A DNA stretch of 11,762 nucleotides from Sulfurospirillum sp. UBA6810 (GCA_002469305.1 DKEY01000050.1:1-11762); one strand, 5' to 3'; shown: positions 1 to 7,831, numbered from the stretch's first letter. Notes: generated from the sequence alone by a model not told the origin. Made by a program: numbers and translations.

Positions 1-594
1 AAGATAGAGATGCACTTTTTGCCAGATATAATGGTCAAATGTGATGCTTGTAAAGGGCATAGATATAACTCTCAAACACTAGAGATAAAGTACAAAGGTA
101 AATCCATATCAGATGTTCTTGATATGAGTGTGGATGAGGCGTTAGAGTTTTTCACAGCCATTCCAAAACTAAGAACTATTTTGCAGACACTCAGTGATGT
201 GGGACTTGGATATATAACACTAGGACAAAATGCAGTAACTTTAAGTGGTGGTGAAGCTCAAAGAATAAAGCTTTCAAAAGAGTTAAGCAAACGAGATACG
301 GGCAATACCCTGTATATACTTGATGAGCCAACTACGGGACTTCATTTTGCTGATGTAGATAGACTTACAAAAGTACTGCATCATCTTACAGATTTAGGTA
401 ATTCTGTGTTAGTAATAGAGCACAATATGGATGTGATAAAAAATAGTGATTATATCATAGATATGGGCCCTGAAGGTGGTAGCTATGGTGGAAAAATCGT
501 AGATGTTGGAACACCTATGAGCGTGGCTATAAATCATAAAAAAACAGGTAGTTATACAGGGCAGTTTTTGGCAAAAGAGCTTGGTTTAAAATAG
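1..594 (+). CDS. uvrA: UvrABC excinuclease subunit A, C-terminal part (5' truncated by window edge)
   Basis: UvrA is the ATP-dependent damage-recognition subunit of nucleotide excision repair; as a dimer it loads UvrB onto lesions. The frame is open from base 1 (Lys-Ile-Glu before the first Met at 10), so this is the tail of a longer gene and not a complete short gene. Visible in order: one CxxC pair of the C-terminal zinc finger (CDACKGHRYN), the ABC signature TLSGGEAQRIKLSKEL, Walker B ending LYILDEPTTGLHFADV, and the switch histidine in LVIEHNMDVI. The DEPTTGLHF and GGEAQR motifs separate UvrA from transporter ATPases. The ending GQFLAKELGLK is a normal UvrA C-terminus. An HDOD gene follows after 33 bases with no terminator between, which suggests co-transcription with it and polA. 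Confidence 0.97.
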   Translation, partial: KIEMHFLPDIMVKCDACKGHRYNSQTLEIKYKGKSISDVLDMSVDEALEFFTAIPKLRTILQTLSDVGLGYITLGQNAVTLSGGEAQRIKLSKELSKRDTGNTLYILDEPTTGLHFADVDRLTKVLHHLTDLGNSVLVIEHNMDVIKNSDYIIDMGPEGGSYGGKIVDVGTPMSVAINHKKTGSYTGQFLAKELGLK

Positions 595-627
595 ATTTTG
601 ATAAAATAAAACAAAAAGAGGTTGCAT

Positions 628-1437
628 ATGTTAGAGAATATAGTCGAGAGAATTAAAACTTTACCTCCTCTACCTAAAAGTTTTCATGAGATAAATGCAA
701 TTTGTTCAGATGAAAATGGCACGATTGATAAACTAGCAAAAGTTATAGAAAAAGACCCTATGCTAGTAGCCAATCTACTCAAAGTAGCAAACTCTCCACT
801 GTATGGCTTTCGAAAAGAGATAAAAAGTGTACTTCAAGCAGTTTCTCTTTTTGGCATGGCAACTACACGCTCACTCACAACAGACATATCAGTAAAAAAA
901 CTTTTAAATGTTGATATAGAGCCTTATGGAATTACTCCTGAAGATTTTGCAAGAGTATCAGCAATGCAGAGTGCTCTTATGAGGGAGTGGTATAAGAGCG
1001 TAGATAAATCAAAAGTGGATACACTCTTTTTGTCCGCTTTGTTACAAGAGACTGGAAAAATTCTTATCGCTGATGAGATAGTGAAAAATGATGAGGTTTC
1101 ACAATTTAAATTTGAGATAGAAAGTAGTGTCAACATAGCGCAAGTAGAAAAAATGTATGTTAGTACTACAACGGGTGAGATAACTTCAAAGATATTTGAA
1201 CATTGGGGATTTGATGATTTGATGGTAAGAGCTATCAAATTTTCAGATAACTATACCATAGCAGAAGAAGAGATAAAAGCTTACTCTCTTGCACTTCAAA
1301 TCGTCAAAACAGCTATACCTATGAACTCACCTTTAAGTGAGCGTAGTGTCACGATAGCTTTGCATCTTTTAGAGAAAGAGGGGCTAAATCAAGCTCTTTT
1401 TGCAGCTGCTGTTGAAAAAATCATCGATACATTTTAA
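628..1437 (+). CDS. HDOD-domain protein, putative signalling/regulatory
   Basis: A 269-residue protein made almost entirely of one HDOD domain (about residues 5-210). The N-terminus NIVERIKTLPPLPKSF is the typical HDOD opening, followed by the IEKDPMLVANLLKVANSPLYGF helix pair and the SVLQAVSLFGM segment. HDOD domains resemble HD phosphohydrolases but lack the metal-binding His-Asp; here the equivalent site reads LLQETGKIL, so catalysis is unlikely. Family members act in bacterial signalling, often beside GGDEF/EAL or chemotaxis proteins, and the biochemical role is usually unknown. I chose ATG 628 because AAAAGAGG (614-621) lies six bases upstream; an in-frame TTG at 622 would overlap that ribosome site. 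It sits between uvrA and polA, 21 bases before the polA start, so it is probably in their transcript. Confidence 0.88.
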   Translation: MLENIVERIKTLPPLPKSFHEINAICSDENGTIDKLAKVIEKDPMLVANLLKVANSPLYGFRKEIKSVLQAVSLFGMATTRSLTTDISVKKLLNVDIEPYGITPEDFARVSAMQSALMREWYKSVDKSKVDTLFLSALLQETGKILIADEIVKNDEVSQFKFEIESSVNIAQVEKMYVSTTTGEITSKIFEHWGFDDLMVRAIKFSDNYTIAEEEIKAYSLALQIVKTAIPMNSPLSERSVTIALHLLEKEGLNQALFAAAVEKIIDTF

Positions 1438-1458
1438 ACAAGGAATTTAGGAAAGATA

Positions 1459-4110
1459 TTGAAAACATTAACAATCATAGATACTTTTGGCTTTTTTTTT
1501 AGAAACTATTACGCACTCCCAAACTTAACAAACAAAGATGGCTTCCCAACAGGACTTATAACAGGTTTTGCAAACTTCATCTATTCCATCAAAAATGAAC
1601 ATGAGACGGACTATATACTCTTTGCTTTGGATGCAAAAGGCAAAAACTTTCGCCACGACCTTGACCCAACTTATAAGGCAAATCGTCCTGAAGCACCACA
1701 AGATTTGAAAAAGCAACTTCCTGTTGCGATTTCTTGGATAGAGAAGATGGGCTTTAAGTGTTATCGTGAAGAGGGATTTGAAGCAGATGATGTTATCGCA
1801 AGTGCAGTAAAGTTTGCAAAAACACATGATATAAAAGTGCGTATTGTAAGTCATGATAAAGACTTATACCAGCTTATCGAAGATGGTACAGTTGTGATTT
1901 ATGACCCTATGAAAAAAACAGAGATAGATAGGCAAAAGTGCTATGAAAAATTTGGTGTTTATCCTGAAAATGTTGGAGATTATCTCTCCTTGATAGGTGA
2001 TAGTGCTGATAATATACCAGGGGTAAGAGGTATAGGACCAAAGGGTGCAAAGAAACTTCTTGATGAGTTTCAAGATATTAACCACATTTATGAAAATTTA
2101 GATAAAGTCTTAAATCCAAGAGTAAAAAGCATGTTAGAAGAGGGAAGAGAGAGTGCTTTTTTGAGTAAAAAGCTTGTAAGACTTGATGATACTCTTGATA
2201 TCGCAGATAAATTTGAAAGTTTCCATTTTCCATCAGGACAACCTTTAGAGCGCATAGTAGATGAACTTGAAAAGTATGATATGAAAGGTATCCTCTCTCG
2301 TATCAAATATACTCCAAAAGAGCCAGAAGTAGTACAAACTCTTAGATTTGAGCCAATTTTATTAGATACAAGTGAAAAACTTTTTGCTGTGATTGATGGA
2401 CTCAAAAAAAGTGATACTATTGCCTTTGATACAGAAACAAACAACTTGGACACGACTATCGCGAAGATAGTTGGTTTTTCATTTGCGTTAAATGAACAAA
2501 AGGCTTATTATGTTCCAATCGCACATAATTACTTAGGAGTAGGGGAGCAGGTAGCATTTGAAGATGCAAAAACTGCTATCGAAAAAATCTTTACATGTAA
2601 GATTATTGGACAAAATCTAAAGTATGATTTTGCCGTAGTTCAAAACAATTTTAAAAGCTTACATGTAGAAAATTATATCGATACCATGGTACTTGCTTGG
2701 CTCTTAAATCCAGAAGTTTCAGTCTCTTTGGACAATATGGCAAAAAGATTTTTTAACTATGAAATGGTGAAGTTTAAAGATGTGGTTAAAAAAGGGCAAG
2801 ATTTTTCAAGTGTAGATTTGGAAGATGCTTGTATGTACGCGAGTGAAGATGCTTGGATGACACTAAAAATCTACAATAAACTCATAGAAGTGATAGACCC
2901 TTCTTTACTGACTTTGGCAAAAGAGGTGGAGTATCCCTTTGTAAAGACTCTTTTAGATATGGAAAATGAGGGCATCCTTATAGATAACCAGTATTTTGAA
3001 GCTTTGGAGCAAAAGAGTGAAGCCCAGATAGAAAGACTTAAAAAAGAGATATTTGAGCTTTGTAGTAGTGAATTTAATCTCAATTCTCCAAAACAGCTAG
3101 GTACAGTTTTGTTTGAAACCTTAGGCTTACCAGCTGCTAAAAAAACAAAAACAGGGTATAGCACGGATGAGAGTGTTTTAACCTCGCTTGTGGATAAACA
3201 TCCCTCCATCTCAAAAATCTTAGAATATAGAGAAGTCTATAAACTCCAATCTACATATATAAAGCCCCTTCTCACTCTCTCAAAAGAGTCAGTTGATGGA
3301 AGGATTCACACTTCTTTTTTACAAACAGGAACAAGTACAGGAAGACTTAGCTCAAAAGAGCCCAACTTGCAAAATATCCCAGTAAAAACCGAATTGGGCA
3401 GAGAGATAAGAAACGGCTTCATATCAAAAGAGGGTTACTCTCTTATCGGTATAGACTACTCACAGATAGAGCTTCGATTACTTGCTCATTACTCACAAGA
3501 TAAAGACTTGCTTGAAGCATTTAACAATGACTTAGATATCCATAGACAAACAGCACTGAAACTTTTTGGAGAAGCAGAGGCAGATAGCAAAAGAAATATA
3601 GCAAAAAGTATAAACTTTGGGCTTTTGTATGGGATGGGGCCTAAAAAATTATCTGAGACTATCGGCATCTCGCAAAGCGAGGCAAAAGGGTATATCCAGA
3701 GTTATTTTGAAGCTTTTTCAACAGTTAAAACCTATCTTAGAAGTATCGTAGATAGTTCAAAAGAAGTAGGCTATGTACAAACTCTATTAGGGCGTAGGCG
3801 TTATTTTGATTGGGACAATGCAAATGGTATGCAAGTACCTATGTTTGAGCGAGAATCAGTCAATACTCTCTTTCAAGGAAGTGCGGCAGATCTCATAAAA
3901 CTCTCTATGAACAAGATAAAAAATGAACTTTGTGATGAAAGTTCAAAGCTACTTTTACAAATTCACGATGAACTTATCTTTGAAGTAAAAGATGAAGAAG
4001 CAGAGAGATTTGCGAAAAAAGCAAAAGAGATTATGGAGAGTATTTACTCTTTACATGTAAAACTAAAAGTAAGTGTTTGCATAGGAAAAAACTGGGGAGA
4101 GTTAAAGTAA
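1459..4110 (+). CDS. polA: DNA polymerase I with 5' nuclease and proofreading domains
   Basis: A full-length, 883-residue Pol I, which fills repair gaps and replaces RNA primers. The 5'-3' nuclease domain spans about residues 1-290 (IDTFGFFFRNYYALP, GFEADDVIA, SHDKDLYQL, GDSADNIPGVRGIGPKGA). The 3'-5' exonuclease domain looks active: FDTETN (Asp324, Glu326), GQNLKYDF and YASEDAW supply its acidic residues, which many bacterial Pol I proteins have lost. The polymerase domain carries motif A DYSQIELRLLAH (Asp666), motif B KRNIAKSINFGLLYG (Arg712, Lys716, Tyr724) and motif C QIHDELIFEV (His836-Asp837-Glu838). The start is TTG at 1459, with AGGA at 1449-1452 six bases upstream and no better ATG nearby. 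The gene closes the uvrA-HDOD-polA run; its stop codon lies in the loop of a bidirectional terminator. Confidence 0.98.
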   Translation: MKTLTIIDTFGFFFRNYYALPNLTNKDGFPTGLITGFANFIYSIKNEHETDYILFALDAKGKNFRHDLDPTYKANRPEAPQDLKKQLPVAISWIEKMGFKCYREEGFEADDVIASAVKFAKTHDIKVRIVSHDKDLYQLIEDGTVVIYDPMKKTEIDRQKCYEKFGVYPENVGDYLSLIGDSADNIPGVRGIGPKGAKKLLDEFQDINHIYENLDKVLNPRVKSMLEEGRESAFLSKKLVRLDDTLDIADKFESFHFPSGQPLERIVDELEKYDMKGILSRIKYTPKEPEVVQTLRFEPILLDTSEKLFAVIDGLKKSDTIAFDTETNNLDTTIAKIVGFSFALNEQKAYYVPIAHNYLGVGEQVAFEDAKTAIEKIFTCKIIGQNLKYDFAVVQNNFKSLHVENYIDTMVLAWLLNPEVSVSLDNMAKRFFNYEMVKFKDVVKKGQDFSSVDLEDACMYASEDAWMTLKIYNKLIEVIDPSLLTLAKEVEYPFVKTLLDMENEGILIDNQYFEALEQKSEAQIERLKKEIFELCSSEFNLNSPKQLGTVLFETLGLPAAKKTKTGYSTDESVLTSLVDKHPSISKILEYREVYKLQSTYIKPLLTLSKESVDGRIHTSFLQTGTSTGRLSSKEPNLQNIPVKTELGREIRNGFISKEGYSLIGIDYSQIELRLLAHYSQDKDLLEAFNNDLDIHRQTALKLFGEAEADSKRNIAKSINFGLLYGMGPKKLSETIGISQSEAKGYIQSYFEAFSTVKTYLRSIVDSSKEVGYVQTLLGRRRYFDWDNANGMQVPMFERESVNTLFQGSAADLIKLSMNKIKNELCDESSKLLLQIHDELIFEVKDEEAERFAKKAKEIMESIYSLHVKLKVSVCIGKNWGELK

Positions 4111-4124
4111 ATTAACTCTCTTTT
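4097..4124. terminator. Bidirectional hairpin terminator between convergent genes
   Basis: GAGAGTTAA (4097-4105) pairs perfectly with TTAACTCTC (4112-4120) across a six-base loop and is followed by TTTT on the + strand. On the - strand the same stem is followed shortly by a run of six T. The polA stop (4108-4110) is in the loop and the stop of the convergent membrane-protein gene (complement of 4112-4114) is in the stem, so one element ends both transcripts. Confidence 0.8.
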
Positions 4125-4606
4125 ATGATAGCGTCTAAAACATACTGTTCTAAATCTTTTTTAGCGATATCTTTTCGCAGAGCTTCATTATAAATCTCTT
4201 CTACTTTTTTACTATATTTTTCATAAGCAAAAAATGGAAAATGTACAGCCCAGCCTTTTTTGATTTGTTTGAGGGTGATGGCATCTCGTATCCAAGATTT
4301 AAAAAAGTTAAATCCTAAAAATACAGCAGCAGTTACAAAAACAGTACCCACTATAGATATATGAAAATTTAAATGCTTTAAAAAGTAGTGAGTAATACCT
4401 ATGAGAGGCATCACGATGAGTGCACATATGATCAGATAAGCTATGTGTGCTTTGATGATATTCATGCGAAATCCAAGCTTTCCGGCATCTACATACATTC
4501 CCTCATTGTAGTGGCTATTTGCACTGAGCAAATCTCTAAACAAGATAGGCTGATTTGATGTCTTAAACACATAAGATATGATTTTCTCTTTTATACTTTG
4601 TTTCAA
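4112..4606 (-). CDS. Small membrane protein of unknown function, two predicted helices
   Basis: I do not recognise a family. The 164-residue protein has a soluble N-terminal part of about 50 residues, then two hydrophobic segments at about 53-75 (HIAYLIICALIVMPLIGI) and 82-103 (ISIVGTVFVTAAVFLGFNFF). These are separated by only a short turn, so both ends should lie on the same side of the inner membrane, probably the cytoplasm. The C-terminal 60 residues are charged and helical (KKVEEIYNEALRKDIAKKDLEQYV). The start is TTG at 4606-4604, supported by GGAG seven bases upstream on the - strand; no ATG fits better. It is convergent with polA and separated from the flavodoxin operon by that operon's terminator, so it is probably transcribed alone. 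A TAAAAT at 4634-4639 (- strand) is a possible -10. Confidence 0.7.
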   Translation of the reverse strand: MKQSIKEKIISYVFKTSNQPILFRDLLSANSHYNEGMYVDAGKLGFRMNIIKAHIAYLIICALIVMPLIGITHYFLKHLNFHISIVGTVFVTAAVFLGFNFFKSWIRDAITLKQIKKGWAVHFPFFAYEKYSKKVEEIYNEALRKDIAKKDLEQYVLDAIIKES

Positions 4607-4661
4607 AAGGCTACTCCGTAACTATTTGGGTCTATTTTAACATAAAAATATTTATATAAAA

Positions 4662-4689
4662 CTCTATCCTAGCTTTTTATAGGATAGAG
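4662..4689 (-). terminator. Rho-independent terminator of the flavodoxin operon
   Basis: CTCTATCCTA (4662-4671) and TAGGATAGAG (4680-4689) form a perfect ten-base stem with an eight-base loop. On the - strand the stem is followed by TTTT and AT-rich sequence. It begins seven bases after the flavodoxin stop codon. The + strand side lacks a T run, so it acts mainly on the flavodoxin transcript. Confidence 0.8.
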
Positions 4690-4695
4690 AGTTGT

Positions 4696-5199
4696 TTAAA
4701 GTTGTGATTCTAAAAGTTTTGACCACTGTGCAATTCTGCTTGAGGTAAGATTGGATTGATTGTCTTCATCAATCGCAAGACCGATGAATTTTCCATCTAT
4801 AAAAGCTCTGGAACTTCCAAAGTCATAACCCTCTGCTTCAATACCTCCAGCGATAATAGTAGCGCCTTTTTTATTAATTGTTTCATATAAAATCCCCATA
4901 GCATCTACAAAAGTATCATAGTAAGAGTCTTGGTCACCTAAGCCAAAGAAAGCTACTTTTTTACCTCTAAAATCTATCAAATCAAGGTTTGAGCTAAAAT
5001 CATCCCAGTCATCTTGCAAATCTCCATCGCCCCAAGTCGAAGTTCCGAGTATCAAGACTTTTGCTTCTTGTAAATCTTCTATTTGTGCTTTATTTATATC
5101 AAGAAGTTTTATCTCATGAGCTGAAAGGTTTTCAGCGATTTGTTCAGCAACATTTTGTGTTGCACCTGCACTGCTTCCGTAAAGAATTGTTATTTGCAT
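4696..5199 (-). CDS. fldA: Flavodoxin, long-chain type
   Basis: Flavodoxin carries electrons through FMN and can replace ferredoxin when iron is short. At 167 residues this is the long-chain type. The FMN phosphate loop is YGSSAGATQN (residues 7-16), a variant with Ala where Thr is common. STWGDGDLQDDWDDF holds the flavin-stacking Trp56, and FGLGDQDSYYDTF (85-97) holds the second stacking Tyr and the acidic flavin loop. The ending GLAIDEDNQSNLTSSRIAQWSKLLESQL matches long-chain flavodoxins. The start ATG overlaps the upstream gene by ten bases and has AGGAG at seven-base spacing, so translation is probably coupled. The operon lies behind a Fur box, consistent with induction under iron limitation. 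In Campylobacterota flavodoxin is known as a partner of pyruvate and 2-oxoglutarate oxidoreductases; whether that holds here is inference. Confidence 0.95.
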   Translation of the reverse strand: MQITILYGSSAGATQNVAEQIAENLSAHEIKLLDINKAQIEDLQEAKVLILGTSTWGDGDLQDDWDDFSSNLDLIDFRGKKVAFFGLGDQDSYYDTFVDAMGILYETINKKGATIIAGGIEAEGYDFGSSRAFIDGKFIGLAIDEDNQSNLTSSRIAQWSKLLESQL

Positions 5200-6002
5200 T
5201 GTTTTTCTCCTTTAAAGTTTTTAAGACAAAATGAAAAAGAGTAGGGCACAAGTTTGACTCTATACTTATCTTCACTAAGTCCCATTTGAGGTAGTTTCAA
5301 TTCTATATGTTTTTTAAAATCATCACTTTTAGGATAGATAACATAGATGAGTTGATGGCTCTCTTGTTGAATCTTCTTTTGAACAAGTTCGATTTGATTT
5401 CCTAGTGTTTTTTTGTCAAAATTTTTAAAATTTATCAAAACAAAAGTGGATTGGTTTTCTTGCTCTATCAAAACGCCATCATGCAAAAAATGAACTTTTT
5501 TATCTTTGTTTACATTTTGGATACGTTTGTAAACTAGATTTGAAAAGATATCATTTGCATCAAAAAGTAAAGAGGATGTACTCTCTATGAGTTGTGTAAA
5601 TTTACCTAAAAGTAGTTTGGGGTTACTAGCAAAAACTCTTTTTTGTTGTATGCATTTTTGCGCAAAAAAACGAGCTTTATGTTTTAATAGTTTTGGTAAA
5701 AAGTTATTTAAAAGCGCTGTTGTAGGTATGTCAATCTTACATGTAAGCGTTTTTTTATGTGGGGCGATAAAGCTTATAGGAAGTAAGTTGTAGATTTTTT
5801 GTGAAAAATTTTCATAAAGAGTTTTTTTTGTGTCTATCTCCCTCTCTTTTAGCAGTAAATCAGATGATATGTAAAAGTTGTACATTGAAAAAAATACAGC
5901 TCTTTGTTTTTGTACGCTCTGTGCTTGATCGATTTTTGGAAGATACTCTTTATAAGAGCCATCTATAAACTCAAACCCAACTAGGGATAAGGTATTACCC
6001 AT
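5190..6002 (-). CDS. Protein of unknown function, first gene of a Fur-boxed flavodoxin operon
   Basis: I do not recognise this 270-residue protein. It has no signal peptide or clear membrane segment and is rich in Lys, Gln and Phe, so it is probably cytoplasmic. The N-terminal half is helical; the C-terminal 100 residues look alpha/beta, with hydrophobic strands FVLINFKNF (about 187-195) and QLIYVIYPKSDDF (217-229) and the ending LVPYSFSFCLKNF. Cys residues are at 88, 117, 259 and 269, with no CxxC pair, so a classical iron-sulfur site is not evident. The start ATG at 6002 is supported by AAGGA five bases upstream, immediately after a strong Fur box. The gene overlaps the flavodoxin start by ten bases. 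Iron-responsive expression with flavodoxin is the best clue to its role; function remains open. Confidence 0.75.
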   Translation of the reverse strand: MGNTLSLVGFEFIDGSYKEYLPKIDQAQSVQKQRAVFFSMYNFYISSDLLLKEREIDTKKTLYENFSQKIYNLLPISFIAPHKKTLTCKIDIPTTALLNNFLPKLLKHKARFFAQKCIQQKRVFASNPKLLLGKFTQLIESTSSLLFDANDIFSNLVYKRIQNVNKDKKVHFLHDGVLIEQENQSTFVLINFKNFDKKTLGNQIELVQKKIQQESHQLIYVIYPKSDDFKKHIELKLPQMGLSEDKYRVKLVPYSFSFCLKNFKGEKQCK

Positions 6003-6015
6003 ATGTTTCCTTTAT

Positions 6016-6034
6016 AAAAATGATAATCGTTATC
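6016..6034. promoter_or_regulatory. Fur box upstream of the unknown protein-flavodoxin operon
   Basis: The 19-mer AAAAATGATAATCGTTATC matches the classical Fur consensus GATAATGATAATCATTATC at 16 of 19 positions, counted by eye. Its core is a perfect inverted repeat GATAA-TCG-TTATC (6022-6034). It lies 13 bases upstream of the ATG at 6002 on the - strand. A weak -10-like TACTAT (6037-6042, - strand) just upstream would place the transcription start inside the box, as expected for repression by Fe-Fur. Confidence 0.8.
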
Positions 6035-6045
6035 GAATAGTAGAT

Positions 6046-6063
6046 AAAAATAACTTTATTTTT
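6046..6063. terminator. Possible weak AT-only terminator after the zinc peptidase gene
   Basis: AAAAATAA (6046-6053) and TTATTTTT (6056-6063) are complementary and lie just past the metallopeptidase stop. The stem is entirely A-T with a minimal loop, so it may be a weak terminator or simply AT-rich spacer. It also sits close upstream of the Fur-controlled promoter. Confidence 0.3.
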
Positions 6064-6081
6064 ACTGAAAGGAAGAAAATT

Positions 6082-6726
6082 TTAAATTGCTGGAGAGTAG
6101 TCTTTGATAATTTTTTCACACTCTTTATAGTCTGGAATATATTTTTGAACTTCTTTCCAAAAATTTTGCTGATGGTGTTTGTGTTTTATGTGTGCTAGTT
6201 CATGCACCACGATGTACTCTATACACATAAGTGGGAGTTGCGCGATGGAAGTGTTGAAACTCAACTCATCTTTTCCACTACAACTTCCCCACCTTTTTTT
6301 TGCTTTACGAAAGCCTACTCTTATAGGGTATAGTTGCATTTTAGCAGAGTACTCTTTTATGATTTGTAGGACAATCTCTTGCGTTTTTTCTTTATAAAAC
6401 TTATCGAGAGGAACTTTTACATGTAAAGAAATTTTTTCTCCAAAAAGGAGAAGTTTTGCTTCGGTTTCGTATATCTTTTGTATAGAGTTTCTCTCTTGGA
6501 GTTGAGAAGATTTTTCAAAAATCCATTTTGCTTTTAGATTGACAATTTCTTGAACTTTATAAAGAGGAAAGCTTGGATTTTTGACAAGCACACCTTTTGT
6601 GGGGTGTATTTCAATATATAAATTTTTTAAGCGTTTATTGGTGAGGATAGTATAGGAAAGTTGTCTATTTGCATAGACAACATATCCTTTTTCTTCTTTA
6701 ACTAAACCAGTTTTTGATTTTGTCAA
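6082..6726 (-). CDS. YgjP/DUF45-like zinc metallopeptidase
   Basis: A 214-residue cytoplasmic protein of the YgjP-like metallopeptidase family (DUF45, M48-like, SprT/WLM relatives). The catalytic motif VVHELAHIKHKHHQQNFW is near the C-terminus: His and Glu of HELAH bind and activate zinc, and a later His before the FW supplies the third ligand. The RVGFRKAKKRWGSCSGKDELSFN segment upstream is the conserved RWGSC block of this family. No signal peptide is seen. The start is uncertain. I chose TTG at 6726-6724 because GAGG lies six bases upstream, giving a 29-base overlap with the end of dnaJ; an ATG at 6750 or a TTG at 6771 would lengthen the protein by 8 or 15 residues with weaker ribosome sites. 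It is co-transcribed with and probably coupled to dnaJ. The physiological substrate is unknown. Confidence 0.88.
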   Translation of the reverse strand: MTKSKTGLVKEEKGYVVYANRQLSYTILTNKRLKNLYIEIHPTKGVLVKNPSFPLYKVQEIVNLKAKWIFEKSSQLQERNSIQKIYETEAKLLLFGEKISLHVKVPLDKFYKEKTQEIVLQIIKEYSAKMQLYPIRVGFRKAKKRWGSCSGKDELSFNTSIAQLPLMCIEYIVVHELAHIKHKHHQQNFWKEVQKYIPDYKECEKIIKDYSPAI

Positions 6727-7831
6727 AGACACCCTCAAATGTACTCTCATGTGGAGTACTCTCGATACCAAAGCTCTCTTGTAGTTTTGCTAGTAAATCT
6801 TTTTGTTCTTTTGTTAACTTTTTAGGATATTTGATCTTTATCTGCGCAACCATATTGCCCAGTCTTCCGGTGTGAACATTTTTCACACCTTCATTTTTAA
6901 ATATAAATTGTTGTTTATCTTGTGCTCCCATAGGAAGTTCTAGCTCACACTCACCACGTAGAGTCGGTACTTTTATCGAATCTCCAAGTGCTACTTGCGT
7001 AAAGAAAACAGGAACTTCTATATAGATATCATCGTTGTGTCTGACAAAGTGTTCATCTTCGCCAACACCTACTTGGATATACAAATCTCCACGATTTCCA
7101 TCTTCGTCTATATTACCACGCCTTGCAACACGAATACGATTTTCATTGTCTATACCCTCAGGGATATCAACACTGATTTTTTCATCGACTTCACTGTACC
7201 CTTTTGCATTGCAGCTTTTGCAAGGATTATCTATGGATGAACCAGTGCCATTACATTTTGCACAAGTCTGAGAGTAAGTCATAAAGCCTTGTCTATAAAA
7301 TATTTGACCTTTTCCATGACACTCATTACATGTAGATTTTTTGCCATCGCTACTACCTGTTCCATGACAGTCATCACAAGGTTTTTTATAGGTAAATTTA
7401 ACCTCTTTTTTACAACCAAATATAGCTTCATTGAATGCTATATTTACAGTAGTCTCCAAATCGAGTGGGTATTTTCTGCTTTTTCTTTTTGTAGTTCTTC
7501 CAAAGCCACCACTACTAAATCCACCACCAAATACGGACTCAAATATAGAACCAAGATCACCCATGATATCCTCATAATTCATATCACTAAAGTGACTAAA
7601 ACCTTGAGAATCAAGACCAGCTTTTCCATATCTGTCATAGGTCGCTTTTTTCTGAGGATCACTTAAAACTTGGTAAGCTTCATTGACAAGTTTAAATCTC
7701 TCTTCGGCCTCTTTATCCCCTTCATTTCTATCAGGATGATACTTAAGTGCTTGTTTTCTATAAGCCTTTTTTATGGCACCACTATCTGCGTCTCTACTGA
7801 CTTCCAAAATTTCGTAATATTCTAAATCCAA
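6698..7831 (-). CDS. dnaJ: Chaperone DnaJ (Hsp40)
   Basis: DnaJ delivers unfolded clients to DnaK and stimulates its ATPase. This 377-residue protein is a complete type I Hsp40. The J domain is at 1-70 with the essential HPD in LKYHPDRNEGDKEAEERFK. A Gly/Phe-rich linker follows (SVFGGGFSSGGFGR). The zinc-finger region has four CxxC pairs: CDDCHGTG, CNECHGKG, CAKCNGTG and CKSCNAKG, the last with Ala for the usual first Gly. The client-binding beta domains (PEGIDNENRIRVARRGN, LYIQVGVGEDEHFVRHNDDIYIE) and C-terminal dimer region are intact. The start is TTG at 7831-7829; no in-frame ATG lies close upstream, and GAG lies about eight bases before it. No dnaK or grpE is visible and I saw no CIRCE (HrcA) operator upstream. 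The end overlaps the peptidase gene. Confidence 0.97.
   Translation of the reverse strand: MDLEYYEILEVSRDADSGAIKKAYRKQALKYHPDRNEGDKEAEERFKLVNEAYQVLSDPQKKATYDRYGKAGLDSQGFSHFSDMNYEDIMGDLGSIFESVFGGGFSSGGFGRTTKRKSRKYPLDLETTVNIAFNEAIFGCKKEVKFTYKKPCDDCHGTGSSDGKKSTCNECHGKGQIFYRQGFMTYSQTCAKCNGTGSSIDNPCKSCNAKGYSEVDEKISVDIPEGIDNENRIRVARRGNIDEDGNRGDLYIQVGVGEDEHFVRHNDDIYIEVPVFFTQVALGDSIKVPTLRGECELELPMGAQDKQQFIFKNEGVKNVHTGRLGNMVAQIKIKYPKKLTKEQKDLLAKLQESFGIESTPHESTFEGVFDKIKNWFS

Noticed and set aside
622..627. TTG at 622 as start of the HDOD gene
   Set aside because: It lies directly on the GAGG ribosome site that serves ATG 628 at good spacing; the longer form would have no usable site.
1060..1080. HD-type phosphohydrolase activity in the HDOD protein
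   Set aside because: The expected His-Asp pair is replaced (LLQETGKIL), which is normal for HDOD domains; catalytic activity is not supported.
924..1238. Open frame on the - strand inside the HDOD gene
   Set aside because: It lies fully inside a well-supported gene, has no family-like sequence and no ribosome site; a shadow frame. The same applies to opposite-strand frames within polA, dnaJ, the porin and the regulator.
6727..6771. Longer N-terminus of the zinc peptidase (TTG 6771 or ATG 6750)
   Set aside because: Ribosome sites are weaker than for TTG 6726 and the extra residues lie deep in dnaJ coding sequence. Not excluded, only less likely.
7289..7666. 125-residue + strand open frame opposite dnaJ
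   Set aside because: It is rich in Thr, Ser, Phe and Ile, as expected from the complement of dnaJ codons; no start site or recognisable domain.
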